46,713 nucleotides of DNA. It comes from Spirochaetia bacterium. Lineage in GTDB: Bacteria; Spirochaetota; Spirochaetia; JABMQR01. This document shows positions 8,530 through 17,805 of this stretch, piece after piece (position 1 is the first letter of the stretch; the number at the start of each line of letters is the position of its first letter). The position numbers and the translations under genes were made by a program. Below the pieces are notes generated by a model, which was not told where the DNA came from, did no database searches, and saw nothing but the letters and a program-made list of their open reading frames with translations. Location: NCBI GenBank assembly GCA_021736525.1, contig JAIPFR010000003.1:1-46713 (forward strand). Direction: 5' to 3'.

Positions 8530-9509
8530 AACTGAAACAATTATCAATCAAAGATTCACTTTTCAAATACGGATTCTATGTAATTTTATTCGGTGTTATT
8601 CTCTTTTTCACCTTCTCAGCCGAATACTTTCTGACATTCGCAAATATTAACAGTCTTGTTCATGCAGCAGCTCCGATGCTGATTATCGCTGCAGGAATGG
8701 CGTTTGTGGTCTTCACCGGCAAACTGGATATATCACTTGGTTCCATTGCCTATCTCTCCACCTGTATCGGTGCTGTACTAATGAAAAACCTGGGATTCCC
8801 TCCCGCGGCAGCTTTTATCATCGTACTGCTTTCAGGGATCGTCCTTGGCGGCATAAACGGTTTTATTATCGTGATACTGAAGGTTAATCCTCTTATCACC
8901 ACCCTCGGAACATTAACAGCTTTTCGTGGACTTGGTCTGATCTTAACCCAGTCGTTTGAGATCAGGATGCCGGAAGCTGTGCGGGCGTTTGGTACTTCCA
9001 GAATACTCGGCGTTTTCAGTGATGTATGGCTGGCACTACTTCTTCTAATTCTACTGCATTTCATTCACCAGAAAGCTGTCTTTGGAAAGCAGGTTACGGC
9101 TCTTGGCAATGGTGAGGAGGTTTGCCTGAGATTGGGAATCAGAGTTGACCGGACCATTTTTTTGACATTCATGCTGGCTGGATTTCTGGCTAGCATCGGA
9201 GGAATAGTCAGTATGGCGCAGATCGGTCAGTCCACAACGTTTCTTGGCAAAGGTATGGAATTTACCGCCGTTGCGGCGATAGTGCTGGGAGGAATCAGTC
9301 TGTTTGGTGGGGAGGGCAAGATTATTCCCGGTGTTCTGATCGGTGTACTGACATTGGAGCTGATCAGAAATGGTCTTAATCATCTGGGCGCCAATCCATA
9401 CCTGTATGAGTTTGTCAATGGAGGAATTATTTTCACAGCAATGTCTGCGGACGCATTGAAAGCCCGCTTGAGAGGTCAAGTAATACTCGTCTCGGACGAG
9501 AATACTTAA
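8526..9509 (+). CDS. Importer 1 sugar permease B (RbsC family)
   Basis: 327 residues, multi-spanning, with the family motif TGKLDISLGS near residue 66 and the C-terminal AIVLGGISLFGGEG segment. It overlaps the ATPase gene by ATGA and is followed, after 23 bp with a strong AGGAGG, by the binding-protein gene. It differs clearly from permease A, so importer 1 uses two distinct membrane subunits. Confidence 0.94.
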   Translation: MKLKQLSIKDSLFKYGFYVILFGVILFFTFSAEYFLTFANINSLVHAAAPMLIIAAGMAFVVFTGKLDISLGSIAYLSTCIGAVLMKNLGFPPAAAFIIVLLSGIVLGGINGFIIVILKVNPLITTLGTLTAFRGLGLILTQSFEIRMPEAVRAFGTSRILGVFSDVWLALLLLILLHFIHQKAVFGKQVTALGNGEEVCLRLGIRVDRTIFLTFMLAGFLASIGGIVSMAQIGQSTTFLGKGMEFTAVAAIVLGGISLFGGEGKIIPGVLIGVLTLELIRNGLNHLGANPYLYEFVNGGIIFTAMSADALKARLRGQVILVSDENT

Positions 9510-9532
9510 TAAACATTTATTAGGAGGAACTA

Positions 9533-10561
9533 ATGAAAAAATTAGTTGGTGTGGCATTTGTGATGTTTCTTTTTCTGGCAGCAGGCGTTTTGTCCGCTGG
9601 GGCACAGCAGGAGGTGGATGACGGTAAGTATGTAGTCGGAGTTTCCTGGGATGAAAAATCCATTCCGCTCATTCAGGCTTGGGAAGACTATATGATTGCT
9701 GAAGCTGAAAAAACAGGCTCTGCAATTGGTCTTGATTATGAGTTTATTATCAATGTTGCCGATCTTGATCCCACCCGACAGGCTTCAAACATCGAGGATC
9801 TGATTCAGCAGGATGTTGATGTTATTCTGGCTCGAGCAAAAGACGGTGCAGCTATAGGCTCTTCCATCAGAGCAGCTCATGATGCTGATATTCCATTTGT
9901 TGTATTCGACAGGAAATCACTTACGGCAGAGCAGGGTGATGCATATGTCGGTGGTGACAGCTACAGACAAGGTCGCAGCACTGCAGAGGCTCTTGCAGAT
10001 CTTCTGCAGAAGCAGGGCATCCAAGGAAAATGTATCGAAGTCATGGGAGATCTGAAAGACAACAATGCGGTCCTCAGATCAGTAGCACTGAATGAAGTTG
10101 CAGTCGAGACTGGAGCTTTGCAGGTGGTAACGCAGGTCCCGACCGAATGGGATCCGCAGAAATTCCTCTCAGGCATTACCAATGCCCTTCAGGCCTATCC
10201 TGATGCTAACTGTATTTTTCTTGCAAGTGATTTTGCCTGGTCGGCAGTACAGGCTGCGCTTGAGACACATGACAGATATAAGAAAATTGGTGAAGCTGGT
10301 CATATATTGACAGCAACCTGTGATCTGTTTCCCGATGCGCTGATTGCCATGGAAAATGGGTATATAGATGTATCCACGACATGGGATGCTTATCTACATG
10401 CAAAAGCGCTCGTGGAAGTTCTGAATAAAATAGGAACCAATGCACCGCTCACTTATGGGGAGGAAGGGTTTCTGGTTCCTGGACGTGTTGTCTATCCGGA
10501 AACTCTTGCCGAAATGGAAAATGTCTGGTCACGCGATTACGCCGACTGGACGGCTCAGTAA
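9533..10561 (+). CDS. Importer 1 sugar-binding protein (RbsB-like)
   Basis: 342 residues. A signal peptide (about 1-24, ending SAGAQQ) is followed by the acidic EVDDGK stretch typical of spirochaete binding proteins and a type I periplasmic fold. LIQQDVDVILARA and VFDRKS form the sugar-cleft strands. AGGAGG lies just upstream of the ATG. As last gene of the transport block it is followed by a strong hairpin. Its C-terminal half resembles the orphan binding protein encoded at 2866-3906, which may present the same or a related sugar to the membrane AraC regulator. Confidence 0.94.
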   Translation: MKKLVGVAFVMFLFLAAGVLSAGAQQEVDDGKYVVGVSWDEKSIPLIQAWEDYMIAEAEKTGSAIGLDYEFIINVADLDPTRQASNIEDLIQQDVDVILARAKDGAAIGSSIRAAHDADIPFVVFDRKSLTAEQGDAYVGGDSYRQGRSTAEALADLLQKQGIQGKCIEVMGDLKDNNAVLRSVALNEVAVETGALQVVTQVPTEWDPQKFLSGITNALQAYPDANCIFLASDFAWSAVQAALETHDRYKKIGEAGHILTATCDLFPDALIAMENGYIDVSTTWDAYLHAKALVEVLNKIGTNAPLTYGEEGFLVPGRVVYPETLAEMENVWSRDYADWTAQ

Positions 10562-10573
10562 ATAGCTTTAATC

Positions 10574-10603
10574 CGCAGCAGGCGGAGTATTCCGCCTGCT
10601 GCG
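10574..10603 (+). other. Perfect 13-bp intercistronic hairpin
   Basis: CGCAGCAGGCGGA and its exact complement enclose a GTAT loop, between the binding-protein gene and the isomerase gene. No T-run follows, so it is not a standard terminator. A GC-rich hairpin after a binding-protein gene usually protects the upstream mRNA and raises binding-protein yield. Confidence 0.8.
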
Positions 10604-10626
10604 ATCTAACAACGTCAGGAGAAGAT

Positions 10627-12066
10627 ATGGAAAAGATTAAAGTCGGAATTCTCACCTTTTCAGATGAGCGGAAATACATACACGATGCTATGCTTGACAT
10701 TAATTTGCAATATCAGACGGCACTCGCTAACGAATTGGTAAAGACCGGCAAGGTTGATGTTGTACAGGGCAGGAGCATAATCGGTAATCGAGAAACTGCC
10801 AGACTGGAGGGTCGGTTTCTTGCGGAATCCGGAGTACATCTGACTATTTGTAATTATGCTATCTGGTGTTATCCACACCTTACTGCAATAGCCACAAACT
10901 TTGCACCGGGACCCTATCTTATGTTCAGTAACCTGCATCCTTCGAAATGCGGTATGGTGGGGATGATGGCAGCGGCTGGAGCTATGGATCAACTTGGAAG
11001 AACGTATCAAAAGTTGTGGGGCGATGTTGGAAATCCTGAAGTGCTGCAGAAAATAATGAAATTCATAACTGCGGCGGCAGCATTGTCCCGCCTCAAAGGG
11101 CAGACAATGGGAGTTTTCGGCGGCAGACCACTTGGGATGTACACAGCTGTATCAAATCTTGAACAATGGCAGAAAATTTTTGGAATCGACGTTGAACATT
11201 GTGAACAGTATGAGATCATGCGACGTGCAGAGCTTGTTCCTCAGCAGGATGTGACCAGAGCTCGTGAGTATCTTGAGAAGCATGCCCTCGTTCTGTATAA
11301 CGATTCGAACCTGACCCAGGAGATATTCGAGCGGCAAATAAGAACATATTATGCTCTGAAAGAGATAATCAGAGAGAAAAAGTTTGATTTTATTGGCATT
11401 AAGAGTATAGGTGATTTGACCGATTACTGGTGTACAGTTGACTTGGCTGAAGCGTTCCTGAATGATCCCTATGACTGGGATGGTGCCAAAGAACCTGTTG
11501 TAGCTGCAACAGAAGCGGATATGGACGGAGCACTCACCATGCAAATTTTCAAGCATTTGACGGAAGGAGAAACGGCGGTACTTTTTGCTGATGTCAGGCA
11601 TTATGACTGGGATCGTAAAGTCTGGTTCTTTTCAAATTCAGGTACACATGCCACGTTTTTTGCCGGGGCATCGAAATTGCCTGCTGACAATTTGAAACAT
11701 GTTACGTTTAAACCAGAGTGCTCCGATTATCCAGCCGGGGGCGCTTCAGTGCATCATTTTGCCGCTCCCGGTCAAGTAACGCTTGCCAGGCTGGCGCGGG
11801 TTGACGGAGAATATAAAATGACTATTGTTCCGGGGGAGTTCGTCAATTTCACCCGAGAAGAAATGGCAGCATTAGGAGATCATGTGACTCCAGAATGGCC
11901 TATTGCTTTTACGCGAACAGCAGCAAGTCCGGAAGAGTTTCTCTCTAAATTCCCCTGCAATCATATTCACGGAGTATATGGGGATTATGTAGATGAACTG
12001 ACATCATTCTGTCGGATTTCAGGAATTACATATACCATACTTGACGGGGGTCTTAAGCATGATTAA
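10627..12066 (+). CDS. L-fucose/L-arabinose isomerase family protein
   Basis: 479 residues of the FucI/AraA-like fold. The C-terminal core carries ATEADMDGALTMQ, LFADVRHYD and SVHHFAAPG, which supply the Glu, Asp and His that ligand the catalytic metal in L-fucose isomerase. Members interconvert aldoses and ketoses, but many are of unknown substrate. AGGAG five bases before the ATG fixes the start. It is coupled (8-bp overlap) to a ketose 3-epimerase-family gene and follows importer 1, so it probably isomerises the imported sugar or its epimer. Which sugar cannot be read from the sequence. Confidence 0.85.
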   Translation: MEKIKVGILTFSDERKYIHDAMLDINLQYQTALANELVKTGKVDVVQGRSIIGNRETARLEGRFLAESGVHLTICNYAIWCYPHLTAIATNFAPGPYLMFSNLHPSKCGMVGMMAAAGAMDQLGRTYQKLWGDVGNPEVLQKIMKFITAAAALSRLKGQTMGVFGGRPLGMYTAVSNLEQWQKIFGIDVEHCEQYEIMRRAELVPQQDVTRAREYLEKHALVLYNDSNLTQEIFERQIRTYYALKEIIREKKFDFIGIKSIGDLTDYWCTVDLAEAFLNDPYDWDGAKEPVVAATEADMDGALTMQIFKHLTEGETAVLFADVRHYDWDRKVWFFSNSGTHATFFAGASKLPADNLKHVTFKPECSDYPAGGASVHHFAAPGQVTLARLARVDGEYKMTIVPGEFVNFTREEMAALGDHVTPEWPIAFTRTAASPEEFLSKFPCNHIHGVYGDYVDELTSFCRISGITYTILDGGLKHD

Positions 12067-12958
12067 AACGGGTATTTACTATGCATATTGGGTATCAGAC
12101 TGGGACACTGGTTTTATCCCATTTATCGAGAAAGCCGGAACACTGGGTTTTGAAGTACTGGAGGTCAATGCCGGAACAATCAGTAAAATGAGCAGAAAAG
12201 AGAGAACCGAAATACGAAATGCAGCTGAATACGCTGGTATCAGTTTAAGTGCATGCATCGGTCTTCATCCATCATCGGATATTGCATCCGAAGATATTTC
12301 TGTCCGGACAAGGGGAATACAGCATCTACATTCCATAGGTGATGCTATGAAAGATTGCGGCATTGACAGGCTCAGCGGAATAATATATTCCAGCTGGCCA
12401 GGCAAGCTGGAGGGTCGAAGTATATCCAAGCAGCAAGCTCTAGCTTACAGTATTGCTTCAATGAAAGAAGCTGTTAAAACAGCTGAAGACAATGATCTTG
12501 TCTATAATATAGAGGTAGTTAATCGGTTTGAACAGTTTTTACTGAACACTGCTGCGGAGGCTGTGGAATATGTGAGGACGGTTGATAGTCCGAACCTGAA
12601 AATTCTGCTGGATACATTTCATATGAATATTGAAGAGAATTCCATGTATGATGCCATAACTACCGCAGGGCCCCATCTAGGCCATTTCCATCTCGGAGAA
12701 AATAACCGACGACCGCCGGGGGGACTTGTTGGCTTTTCCTGGAAGGATATTTTTTCATCGTTGCATGCAATTCACTACGATGGCTGGGCAGTAATGGAAC
12801 CATTTCTAAATCCCGGCGGGGAAGTCGGTCGGGATATCAGTGTTTTCAGAGAAATTATGCCGGCAGCAGACTTGGATGAAGAGGCTAAGAAGTCGTGTGA
12901 ATTCATTAAAGGTATAATTCGGTCGTTTACTGATGAATCAGCCCCAGCATTGATCTAA
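12059..12958 (+). CDS. D-tagatose/D-allulose (psicose) 3-epimerase family protein
   Basis: 299 residues from the ATG at 12059 (GGGGG eight bases upstream); a TTG start 18 bp earlier is less likely. The opening IKTGIYYAYWVSDW closely resembles the clostridial D-psicose 3-epimerase start, and the internal blocks EVVNRFEQFLLNTA, LLDTFHMNIEE and HFHLGENNRR match the family. The expected metal ligands are present at E152, D185, H211 and E247, almost the numbering I recall for the Agrobacterium enzyme. It epimerises C3 of free ketohexoses; substrate preference is unknown. With the upstream isomerase it could convert an imported rare hexose into a common one. Confidence 0.88.
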   Translation: MIKTGIYYAYWVSDWDTGFIPFIEKAGTLGFEVLEVNAGTISKMSRKERTEIRNAAEYAGISLSACIGLHPSSDIASEDISVRTRGIQHLHSIGDAMKDCGIDRLSGIIYSSWPGKLEGRSISKQQALAYSIASMKEAVKTAEDNDLVYNIEVVNRFEQFLLNTAAEAVEYVRTVDSPNLKILLDTFHMNIEENSMYDAITTAGPHLGHFHLGENNRRPPGGLVGFSWKDIFSSLHAIHYDGWAVMEPFLNPGGEVGRDISVFREIMPAADLDEEAKKSCEFIKGIIRSFTDESAPALI

Positions 12959-13033
12959 TACTGATTATTGCTAGCTGAGGATCAGAACCCCGAAAACTGA
13001 AAGTTTCAAATTAAGTGTTTGTAATTAACCACC

Positions 13034-13197
13034 GATGCCACGTACAGGTTTTGATTAAACCCTGAGCAGCAGTCTCTTCACTCTTGATTGAAAAAGTGAG
13101 ATGGCTTTGGGCAGTGGCATCTTCACGGATTATTGGAAATAAGATATCATGCAAAGAGGTCCGCAAAGAGCTAGCTTCACGGACCTGCAGCCACTGC
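13034..13197. other. Structured convergent intergenic region with competing inverted repeats
   Basis: GATGCCAC (13034-13041) can pair with GTGGCATC (13114-13121), while the overlapping GCAGTGGC (13111-13118) can pair with GCCACTGC (13190-13197); the two pairings exclude each other. A third element, AGGTCCG...CGGACCT (13157-13186), forms its own hairpin around AGCTAGCT. The region lies between the converging ends of importer-1 and importer-2 operons. None of the stems is followed by a good T-run. Confidence 0.4.
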
Positions 13198-13238
13198 TAT
13201 TCTTATCTACTTACTGTGTGCATGAGAAATTGCTGTAA

Positions 13239-14192
13239 TTAGAATGCCGGTTTGGCAGTGGCTGCATTTGTACTGTCAATTCTTGTTGAAGGGGCTATCA
13301 CCCTTGGAGGAACTGCTTCACCATTAAGAATCTTTACTGCAAGCTCCAACCCTTCTTTACCCGAAGGATTAAAAGTCCATGTAGCAGTCATTTCTCCAGC
13401 TCTAATTGCATCAATCTCGCCTTGCATCCCGTCAAGTCCAGTAATCATCATTTCATCCAATCTTCCTACTTCCTTCACTGCCTGACTGGCGCCCAGGGCC
13501 ATGTCCGCATTTGCAGCCATAATTACATCAATAGTGCCGGGACCATTAGCCTGAAGAATGTTCTGCATAACATTGTATGCTTGAGGACGACGATAATCTG
13601 CCGGCTGTTGAGCAATTACAACGATATCCTGATATTTATCAATTACCTGACGGAAACCGCCGACCCTTTCAACAGAAGTCTGATCACCTGGAATACCCTC
13701 TAAAATAACTACATTGCCCTTCGGAGTACCATTTTTCTCAGTAAGCTTCTCAACAATGTACTCGCCAATTTCATTTCCGATACTTCGGTCATCTACAGAG
13801 ACCAGGGTTGTAGCCTCAGTTCCAAGTATAGCCTTGCCAACAAACATGAATGGAATACCTGCTTCATGCACTTTAGTAAGTTGCTGACGAAGTCCTTCTG
13901 CCTTTGCTGCCTGAACCATAAGCAGATCCATTCCTCGTGCCATCATATCCTCAATACCTGCAACCTGAGTTACTACAGAGCCCTGACCATCAGTAGCAAT
14001 AACCTCAACATTCGGATATTTTGAGGCAGCATCAACTATTTGCTGTCTCTGAGCAATCATCATGGGATGATCAAGACTCTCCTGCGATAATCCGATCACA
14101 TACTTCCCATCGTCAGCTTCTTCTTCTCCTGTCGCCCAGACGAGACTTCCAACAATCAAGAAAATCAAACAAACCACTGCGATCCTTTTCAT
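13239..14192 (-). CDS. Importer 2 sugar-binding protein (RbsB-like)
   Basis: 317 residues. A signal peptide ends around VWATG, followed by EEEADDGKYVIGLS. The fold matches ribose/galactose-type binding proteins, with AGIEDMMARGMDLLMVQ and a hinge segment ending in NGEAVPPRVI. AGGAGG stands upstream of the ATG. It is the last gene of the minus-strand DJ-1/dehydrogenase/ATPase/permease/binding-protein operon, an order with the binding protein at the promoter-distal end. It differs from the other three binding proteins in the window, so importer 2 probably takes a different sugar. Confidence 0.94.
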   Translation of the reverse strand: MKRIAVVCLIFLIVGSLVWATGEEEADDGKYVIGLSQESLDHPMMIAQRQQIVDAASKYPNVEVIATDGQGSVVTQVAGIEDMMARGMDLLMVQAAKAEGLRQQLTKVHEAGIPFMFVGKAILGTEATTLVSVDDRSIGNEIGEYIVEKLTEKNGTPKGNVVILEGIPGDQTSVERVGGFRQVIDKYQDIVVIAQQPADYRRPQAYNVMQNILQANGPGTIDVIMAANADMALGASQAVKEVGRLDEMMITGLDGMQGEIDAIRAGEMTATWTFNPSGKEGLELAVKILNGEAVPPRVIAPSTRIDSTNAATAKPAF

Positions 14193-14236
14193 GGATACAC
14201 CTCCTCAAATTTTTTCACATTTACTAATGTGTTTTT

Positions 14237-15211
14237 TTATTTTTTTCTGTTTTCCTGGACACTTTGAAGCAATACTGCAGCAATTATTATCACTCCCTTT
14301 ACAATTTTCTGCGTATACCCGGGAACATTTATAAGATTCAGCAGATTATTCAATACACCTATTATTAATACACCTATTACCGTTCCTGCAGCACCACCGG
14401 AACCTCCTCCCAGAGTTGTACCCCCAACAGCAACTGCTGCTATAGCATCAAGCTCCATCCCCGAGCCAATGTTTGCCTCCCCAAAGTTCATGTGGTTAGC
14501 TGTTATTACTCCAGCAAATCCTGCCAGAAAAGAACTGACTACATAAACAGTAATCTTAACGTTATCCACTGATATACCGGACAATCGGGATCCTTCTTCA
14601 TTTCCACCTACCGCATAAACGTGTCTTCCAAGCCGGGTTCTGTTTAGAATTATATGAGCTGCTGCTGCAGTTATTATGAACAAAATCGATTGAAACGGAA
14701 CGATTCCAAACAGAGTTCCCTGCCCAATGAATTTCAACCCCTCAGGTGCACCTAATATCGGCTGTCCCCGTGAAAAGGTAAGTCCAAATCCGACAACTCC
14801 TGTCATAAGACCCAACGTTGCAATAAATGGCTGCAGCCGTCCCTTGGTAACTAATATACCGGCTAGAAGCCCCCAGACCATGCTGATGACAAGAGCAATA
14901 ACAGCAGCCGGGACAGCTCCCAGATGTTTCAACCCAGTTATTACCAGTGTTGCAAATGCATAAACAGATCCCACAGATAAATCTATTCCACCGGTCAGAA
15001 TAACAAAAGTCATTCCAATACTGATAATGCCTATGACTGACACCTGTCGTGTAATATTAAAAAGATTTGAAGGCCGTAAAAAAACTGAAGATATAAGGGA
15101 ACAGGCCAGAAACAGTACTCCTAATACTACCAGCATTCCATACTTCTCAAAAAAACTCGAAAACTCTATTCGATTGTGGTATCGTGAATTTGTCAACGTT
15201 TTTTCTTTCAC
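14237..15211 (-). CDS. Importer 2 sugar permease (RbsC family)
   Basis: 324 residues, multi-spanning, with the classic RbsC motif ILTGGIDLSVGS near residue 72 and VGGTTLGGGSGG near the C-terminus. Translation starts at GTG 15211, whose G is also the last base of the ATPase stop TAG; AGGAGG nine bases upstream supports this. It is the only permease in this operon, so the importer is presumably a homodimer in the membrane, unlike importers 1 and 3. Confidence 0.94.
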   Translation of the reverse strand: MKEKTLTNSRYHNRIEFSSFFEKYGMLVVLGVLFLACSLISSVFLRPSNLFNITRQVSVIGIISIGMTFVILTGGIDLSVGSVYAFATLVITGLKHLGAVPAAVIALVISMVWGLLAGILVTKGRLQPFIATLGLMTGVVGFGLTFSRGQPILGAPEGLKFIGQGTLFGIVPFQSILFIITAAAAHIILNRTRLGRHVYAVGGNEEGSRLSGISVDNVKITVYVVSSFLAGFAGVITANHMNFGEANIGSGMELDAIAAVAVGGTTLGGGSGGAAGTVIGVLIIGVLNNLLNLINVPGYTQKIVKGVIIIAAVLLQSVQENRKK

Positions 15212-16707
15212 TATTCAACTCCTCCTATCGCAAATTTCATTACAGCCTCTTCTGTAGCATTCTCTGCCGACAACTCACCCGTGAAACGTCCCTGATTCAT
15301 AACAATAATACGATCACTTATCCCTATGACCTCAAGCAATTCTGATGAGATCATGACAATTGCTTTTCCTTTTTTTGTAAGCTCTCTCATAAGATTATAG
15401 ATCTCCGTTTTAGCACCAACATCAATACCTCGGGTAGGCTCATCAAGAATCAGCACTTTGCTATCGTGTGCAAGCCATTTAGCTAGCACAACTTTCTGCT
15501 GATTCCCTCCACTTAGAGTTCTTACAAGCACATCCTGATCCTTTGCAGCTATTTTCAGTGTTTTTATAAAGTAATTGACAAGTGCCTTTTCCTTTTTCAT
15601 CTGCAGTAGAAAATATTTCCGTATGTGTTCGAGCACAGTTAATGTTATATTCTTTTTCACTGATAATCCAAGGACCAAACCCTGCTGCTTGCGGTCCTCG
15701 GTAGCAAAACCGATACTGTTCCTGATTGCATTTATTGGCTTACGAATTTTCAAGGGCTTTCCATACATAAGAATCTCACCGGAGTCAAATGGATCTGCTC
15801 CGAAAACCGCCCTGACTACTTCCGTACGACCGGCACCAACCAAACCTGAAAGTCCAAGAATTTCACCTTCATACACATCAAAAGAAATATTTTTAAAAAC
15901 ACCTTTTCTAGTAAGATTTTTTACTTCAAGAACTTTATCTCCTCTTTTTGCTTTGTTGACCGGAAAATAATCTGACAACGTACGTCCAACCATCATGTGG
16001 ATGAGAATTTCTTTATCAATATCTGAAACATCCTTTGAGCCTATATATTTCCCATCCTTAAGCACAGAGACCCGATCACATACTCTAAAAATCTCTTCAA
16101 GACGGTGAGATATATAAATTATGGTCTTTCCCTGCTGTTTTAATCGTAAAATTGTGCTGAACAGAAACTCAATTTCGTGATCTGACAAGGTTGCAGTTGG
16201 TTCATCCATAACTATCAGTTCTGCATTCAAAGAGAGTGTCTTTGCAATCTCTATCATCTGCTGTTCCGCAACACTAAGCTTGTGAGCCGATGTGCGTACA
16301 TTGAGATTTAATCCTAATCCTTTAAGAATTTCTTCTGCTGCAGAATCCATTTTCTTGCGATCGACCAAGCCTGCTTTTGTAACAGGTTCGTTTCCGAGAA
16401 AAATGTTTTCAGCAATTGAAAGATAGGGAACTAAATTGAATTCCTGGTAAATAACACCAATTCCAGCCTGCTGAGCTGATATTGGATTTTGATGAGCAAA
16501 CAGTTTTCCCTTAAAGTAAATCTCCCCGGAATCCGGCTGGAAGGCAGCGCTCAACACTTTTATTAAGGTTGACTTCCCTGCACCATTCTCACCAAGCAGA
16601 GCATGTATTTCCCCATATCTGCAAGCAAAGGAAACATCACTGAGAGCCTTTACCCCAGGGAATGTTTTGGTAATTTTTTTCATGTCCAGAATATATTCAT
16701 CGTTCAT
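15211..16707 (-). CDS. Importer 2 tandem ATPase (RbsA family)
   Basis: 498 residues, two nucleotide-binding domains. The first carries GENGAGKST, the signature LSVAEQQMIE and Walker B LIVMDEPTATL; the second the RbsA-type degenerate P-loop GLVGAGRTE with LSGGNQQK and LILDEPTRGID. All residues needed for an active RbsA appear present. This matters because a second, diverged copy of an RbsA-like first domain is fused to the histidine kinase encoded at 19351-21213, and this protein is the natural comparison for it. Confidence 0.96.
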   Translation of the reverse strand: MNDEYILDMKKITKTFPGVKALSDVSFACRYGEIHALLGENGAGKSTLIKVLSAAFQPDSGEIYFKGKLFAHQNPISAQQAGIGVIYQEFNLVPYLSIAENIFLGNEPVTKAGLVDRKKMDSAAEEILKGLGLNLNVRTSAHKLSVAEQQMIEIAKTLSLNAELIVMDEPTATLSDHEIEFLFSTILRLKQQGKTIIYISHRLEEIFRVCDRVSVLKDGKYIGSKDVSDIDKEILIHMMVGRTLSDYFPVNKAKRGDKVLEVKNLTRKGVFKNISFDVYEGEILGLSGLVGAGRTEVVRAVFGADPFDSGEILMYGKPLKIRKPINAIRNSIGFATEDRKQQGLVLGLSVKKNITLTVLEHIRKYFLLQMKKEKALVNYFIKTLKIAAKDQDVLVRTLSGGNQQKVVLAKWLAHDSKVLILDEPTRGIDVGAKTEIYNLMRELTKKGKAIVMISSELLEVIGISDRIIVMNQGRFTGELSAENATEEAVMKFAIGGVE

Positions 16708-16731
16708 AATTTATTACCTATCTCTACACAA

Positions 16732-17793
16732 TTACTGGTTCAGGTCTACCAGTACCTTCAAGGTTTCAGAACCCGGTCTCCCCATTTTCAGTTCCACTTC
16801 CACATCAGACAATGAAACAACTTCTGAAATAAAGGGATCAAGATTGAGACGATTTGATTGGATTAATGTTATTGCGTCCGAGACATCAGAACCAACACCG
16901 GCCACTGCTGATACAATCTTTTTTTCATTAAGAACCAACTCAACTGGATCAAATCGAATTTCACTGCCAGCTTCAGGAAACCCGGCAGCAAGAAGCATTC
17001 CACCCGGACCCGTTAGCATTACCCCCATATCAAAGGTTGAGACTCGAGATGATGTTTGAACCACTACATCAAAATATCCAAGATATTGATGCAGCTTTTC
17101 TGACCCTGCAGTCCACTCATCTATCACAACCACCGTATCCGCACCCATTTGCTTACCAAATTTCCCAATTACCGTGTTTGTCGCTATTAGTACGATGGGA
17201 ACCGCCCCCTGCACTCGGGCAACTTGAAGGTGAAAGAGCGCCATAGCATCATCCCCGATAACTGCGGTACGCTTTGCAAGAAGTGATCCTGTTCTTTTTT
17301 GAGCCCTGACTACATTTGATATTGGTTCGACCAATGCATATTTGATCAGGTCTTTTCCACTGATTACACCTGTACCTATGGGAAATACATTTTTTTCTGA
17401 AACTGCCGCATACTCTGCAAATCCACCGTCCCTGTGAATTCCAATCTGCTGTATTTCTGTACACTTCAACGGTTCACCATTCCTGCAGTTCCTGCATACT
17501 CCGCAACTGATGTTTATATCGACCGCAACCGCGGAGCCAATTGATATCCGCGTCACGCGACTGCCGACTGCAGCAACTGTCCCGACAAATTCATGACCTG
17601 GAATAAATGGTATGTGCTCCACGCTGACCAGACCATCAAATATCATCTTGTCTGTAGAGCAAATCCCACAGAAAGCAACTTTTATCAGCACTTCATCATA
17701 TGCGATTGACGGCACAGGCACGTCCTGAAGCGTAAAGCTCCCCGGAGCGGTTAAGACAGCTGCCTTCATTGTTGTTTGATTCTTTTCCGTCAT
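16732..17793 (-). CDS. Zinc-dependent medium-chain dehydrogenase (sorbitol/threonine DH type)
   Basis: 353 residues. The catalytic zinc site appears as CGICSTDK and GHEFVG, the structural zinc loop as four cysteines in CGVCRNCRNGEPLKC, and the Rossmann domain follows. The family oxidises a sugar or polyol hydroxyl with NAD(P). GAGGG about nine bases before the ATG supports the start. It lies between the DJ-1 and ATPase genes under the sigma-54 promoter, so its substrate is probably the sugar or polyol carried by importer 2, or a product of it. Confidence 0.9.
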   Translation of the reverse strand: MTEKNQTTMKAAVLTAPGSFTLQDVPVPSIAYDEVLIKVAFCGICSTDKMIFDGLVSVEHIPFIPGHEFVGTVAAVGSRVTRISIGSAVAVDINISCGVCRNCRNGEPLKCTEIQQIGIHRDGGFAEYAAVSEKNVFPIGTGVISGKDLIKYALVEPISNVVRAQKRTGSLLAKRTAVIGDDAMALFHLQVARVQGAVPIVLIATNTVIGKFGKQMGADTVVVIDEWTAGSEKLHQYLGYFDVVVQTSSRVSTFDMGVMLTGPGGMLLAAGFPEAGSEIRFDPVELVLNEKKIVSAVAGVGSDVSDAITLIQSNRLNLDPFISEVVSLSDVEVELKMGRPGSETLKVLVDLNQ

Positions 17794-17805
17794 CTCATGT
17801 ATCCC

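Noticed and set aside
12041-12058. TTG start for the 3-epimerase
   Set aside because: GGGGG is correctly spaced for ATG 12059, and family proteins start at that methionine.
13157-13186. AGGTCCG/CGGACCT hairpin as terminator for the importer operons
   Set aside because: No T-run follows on either strand; kept only as part of the structured region.
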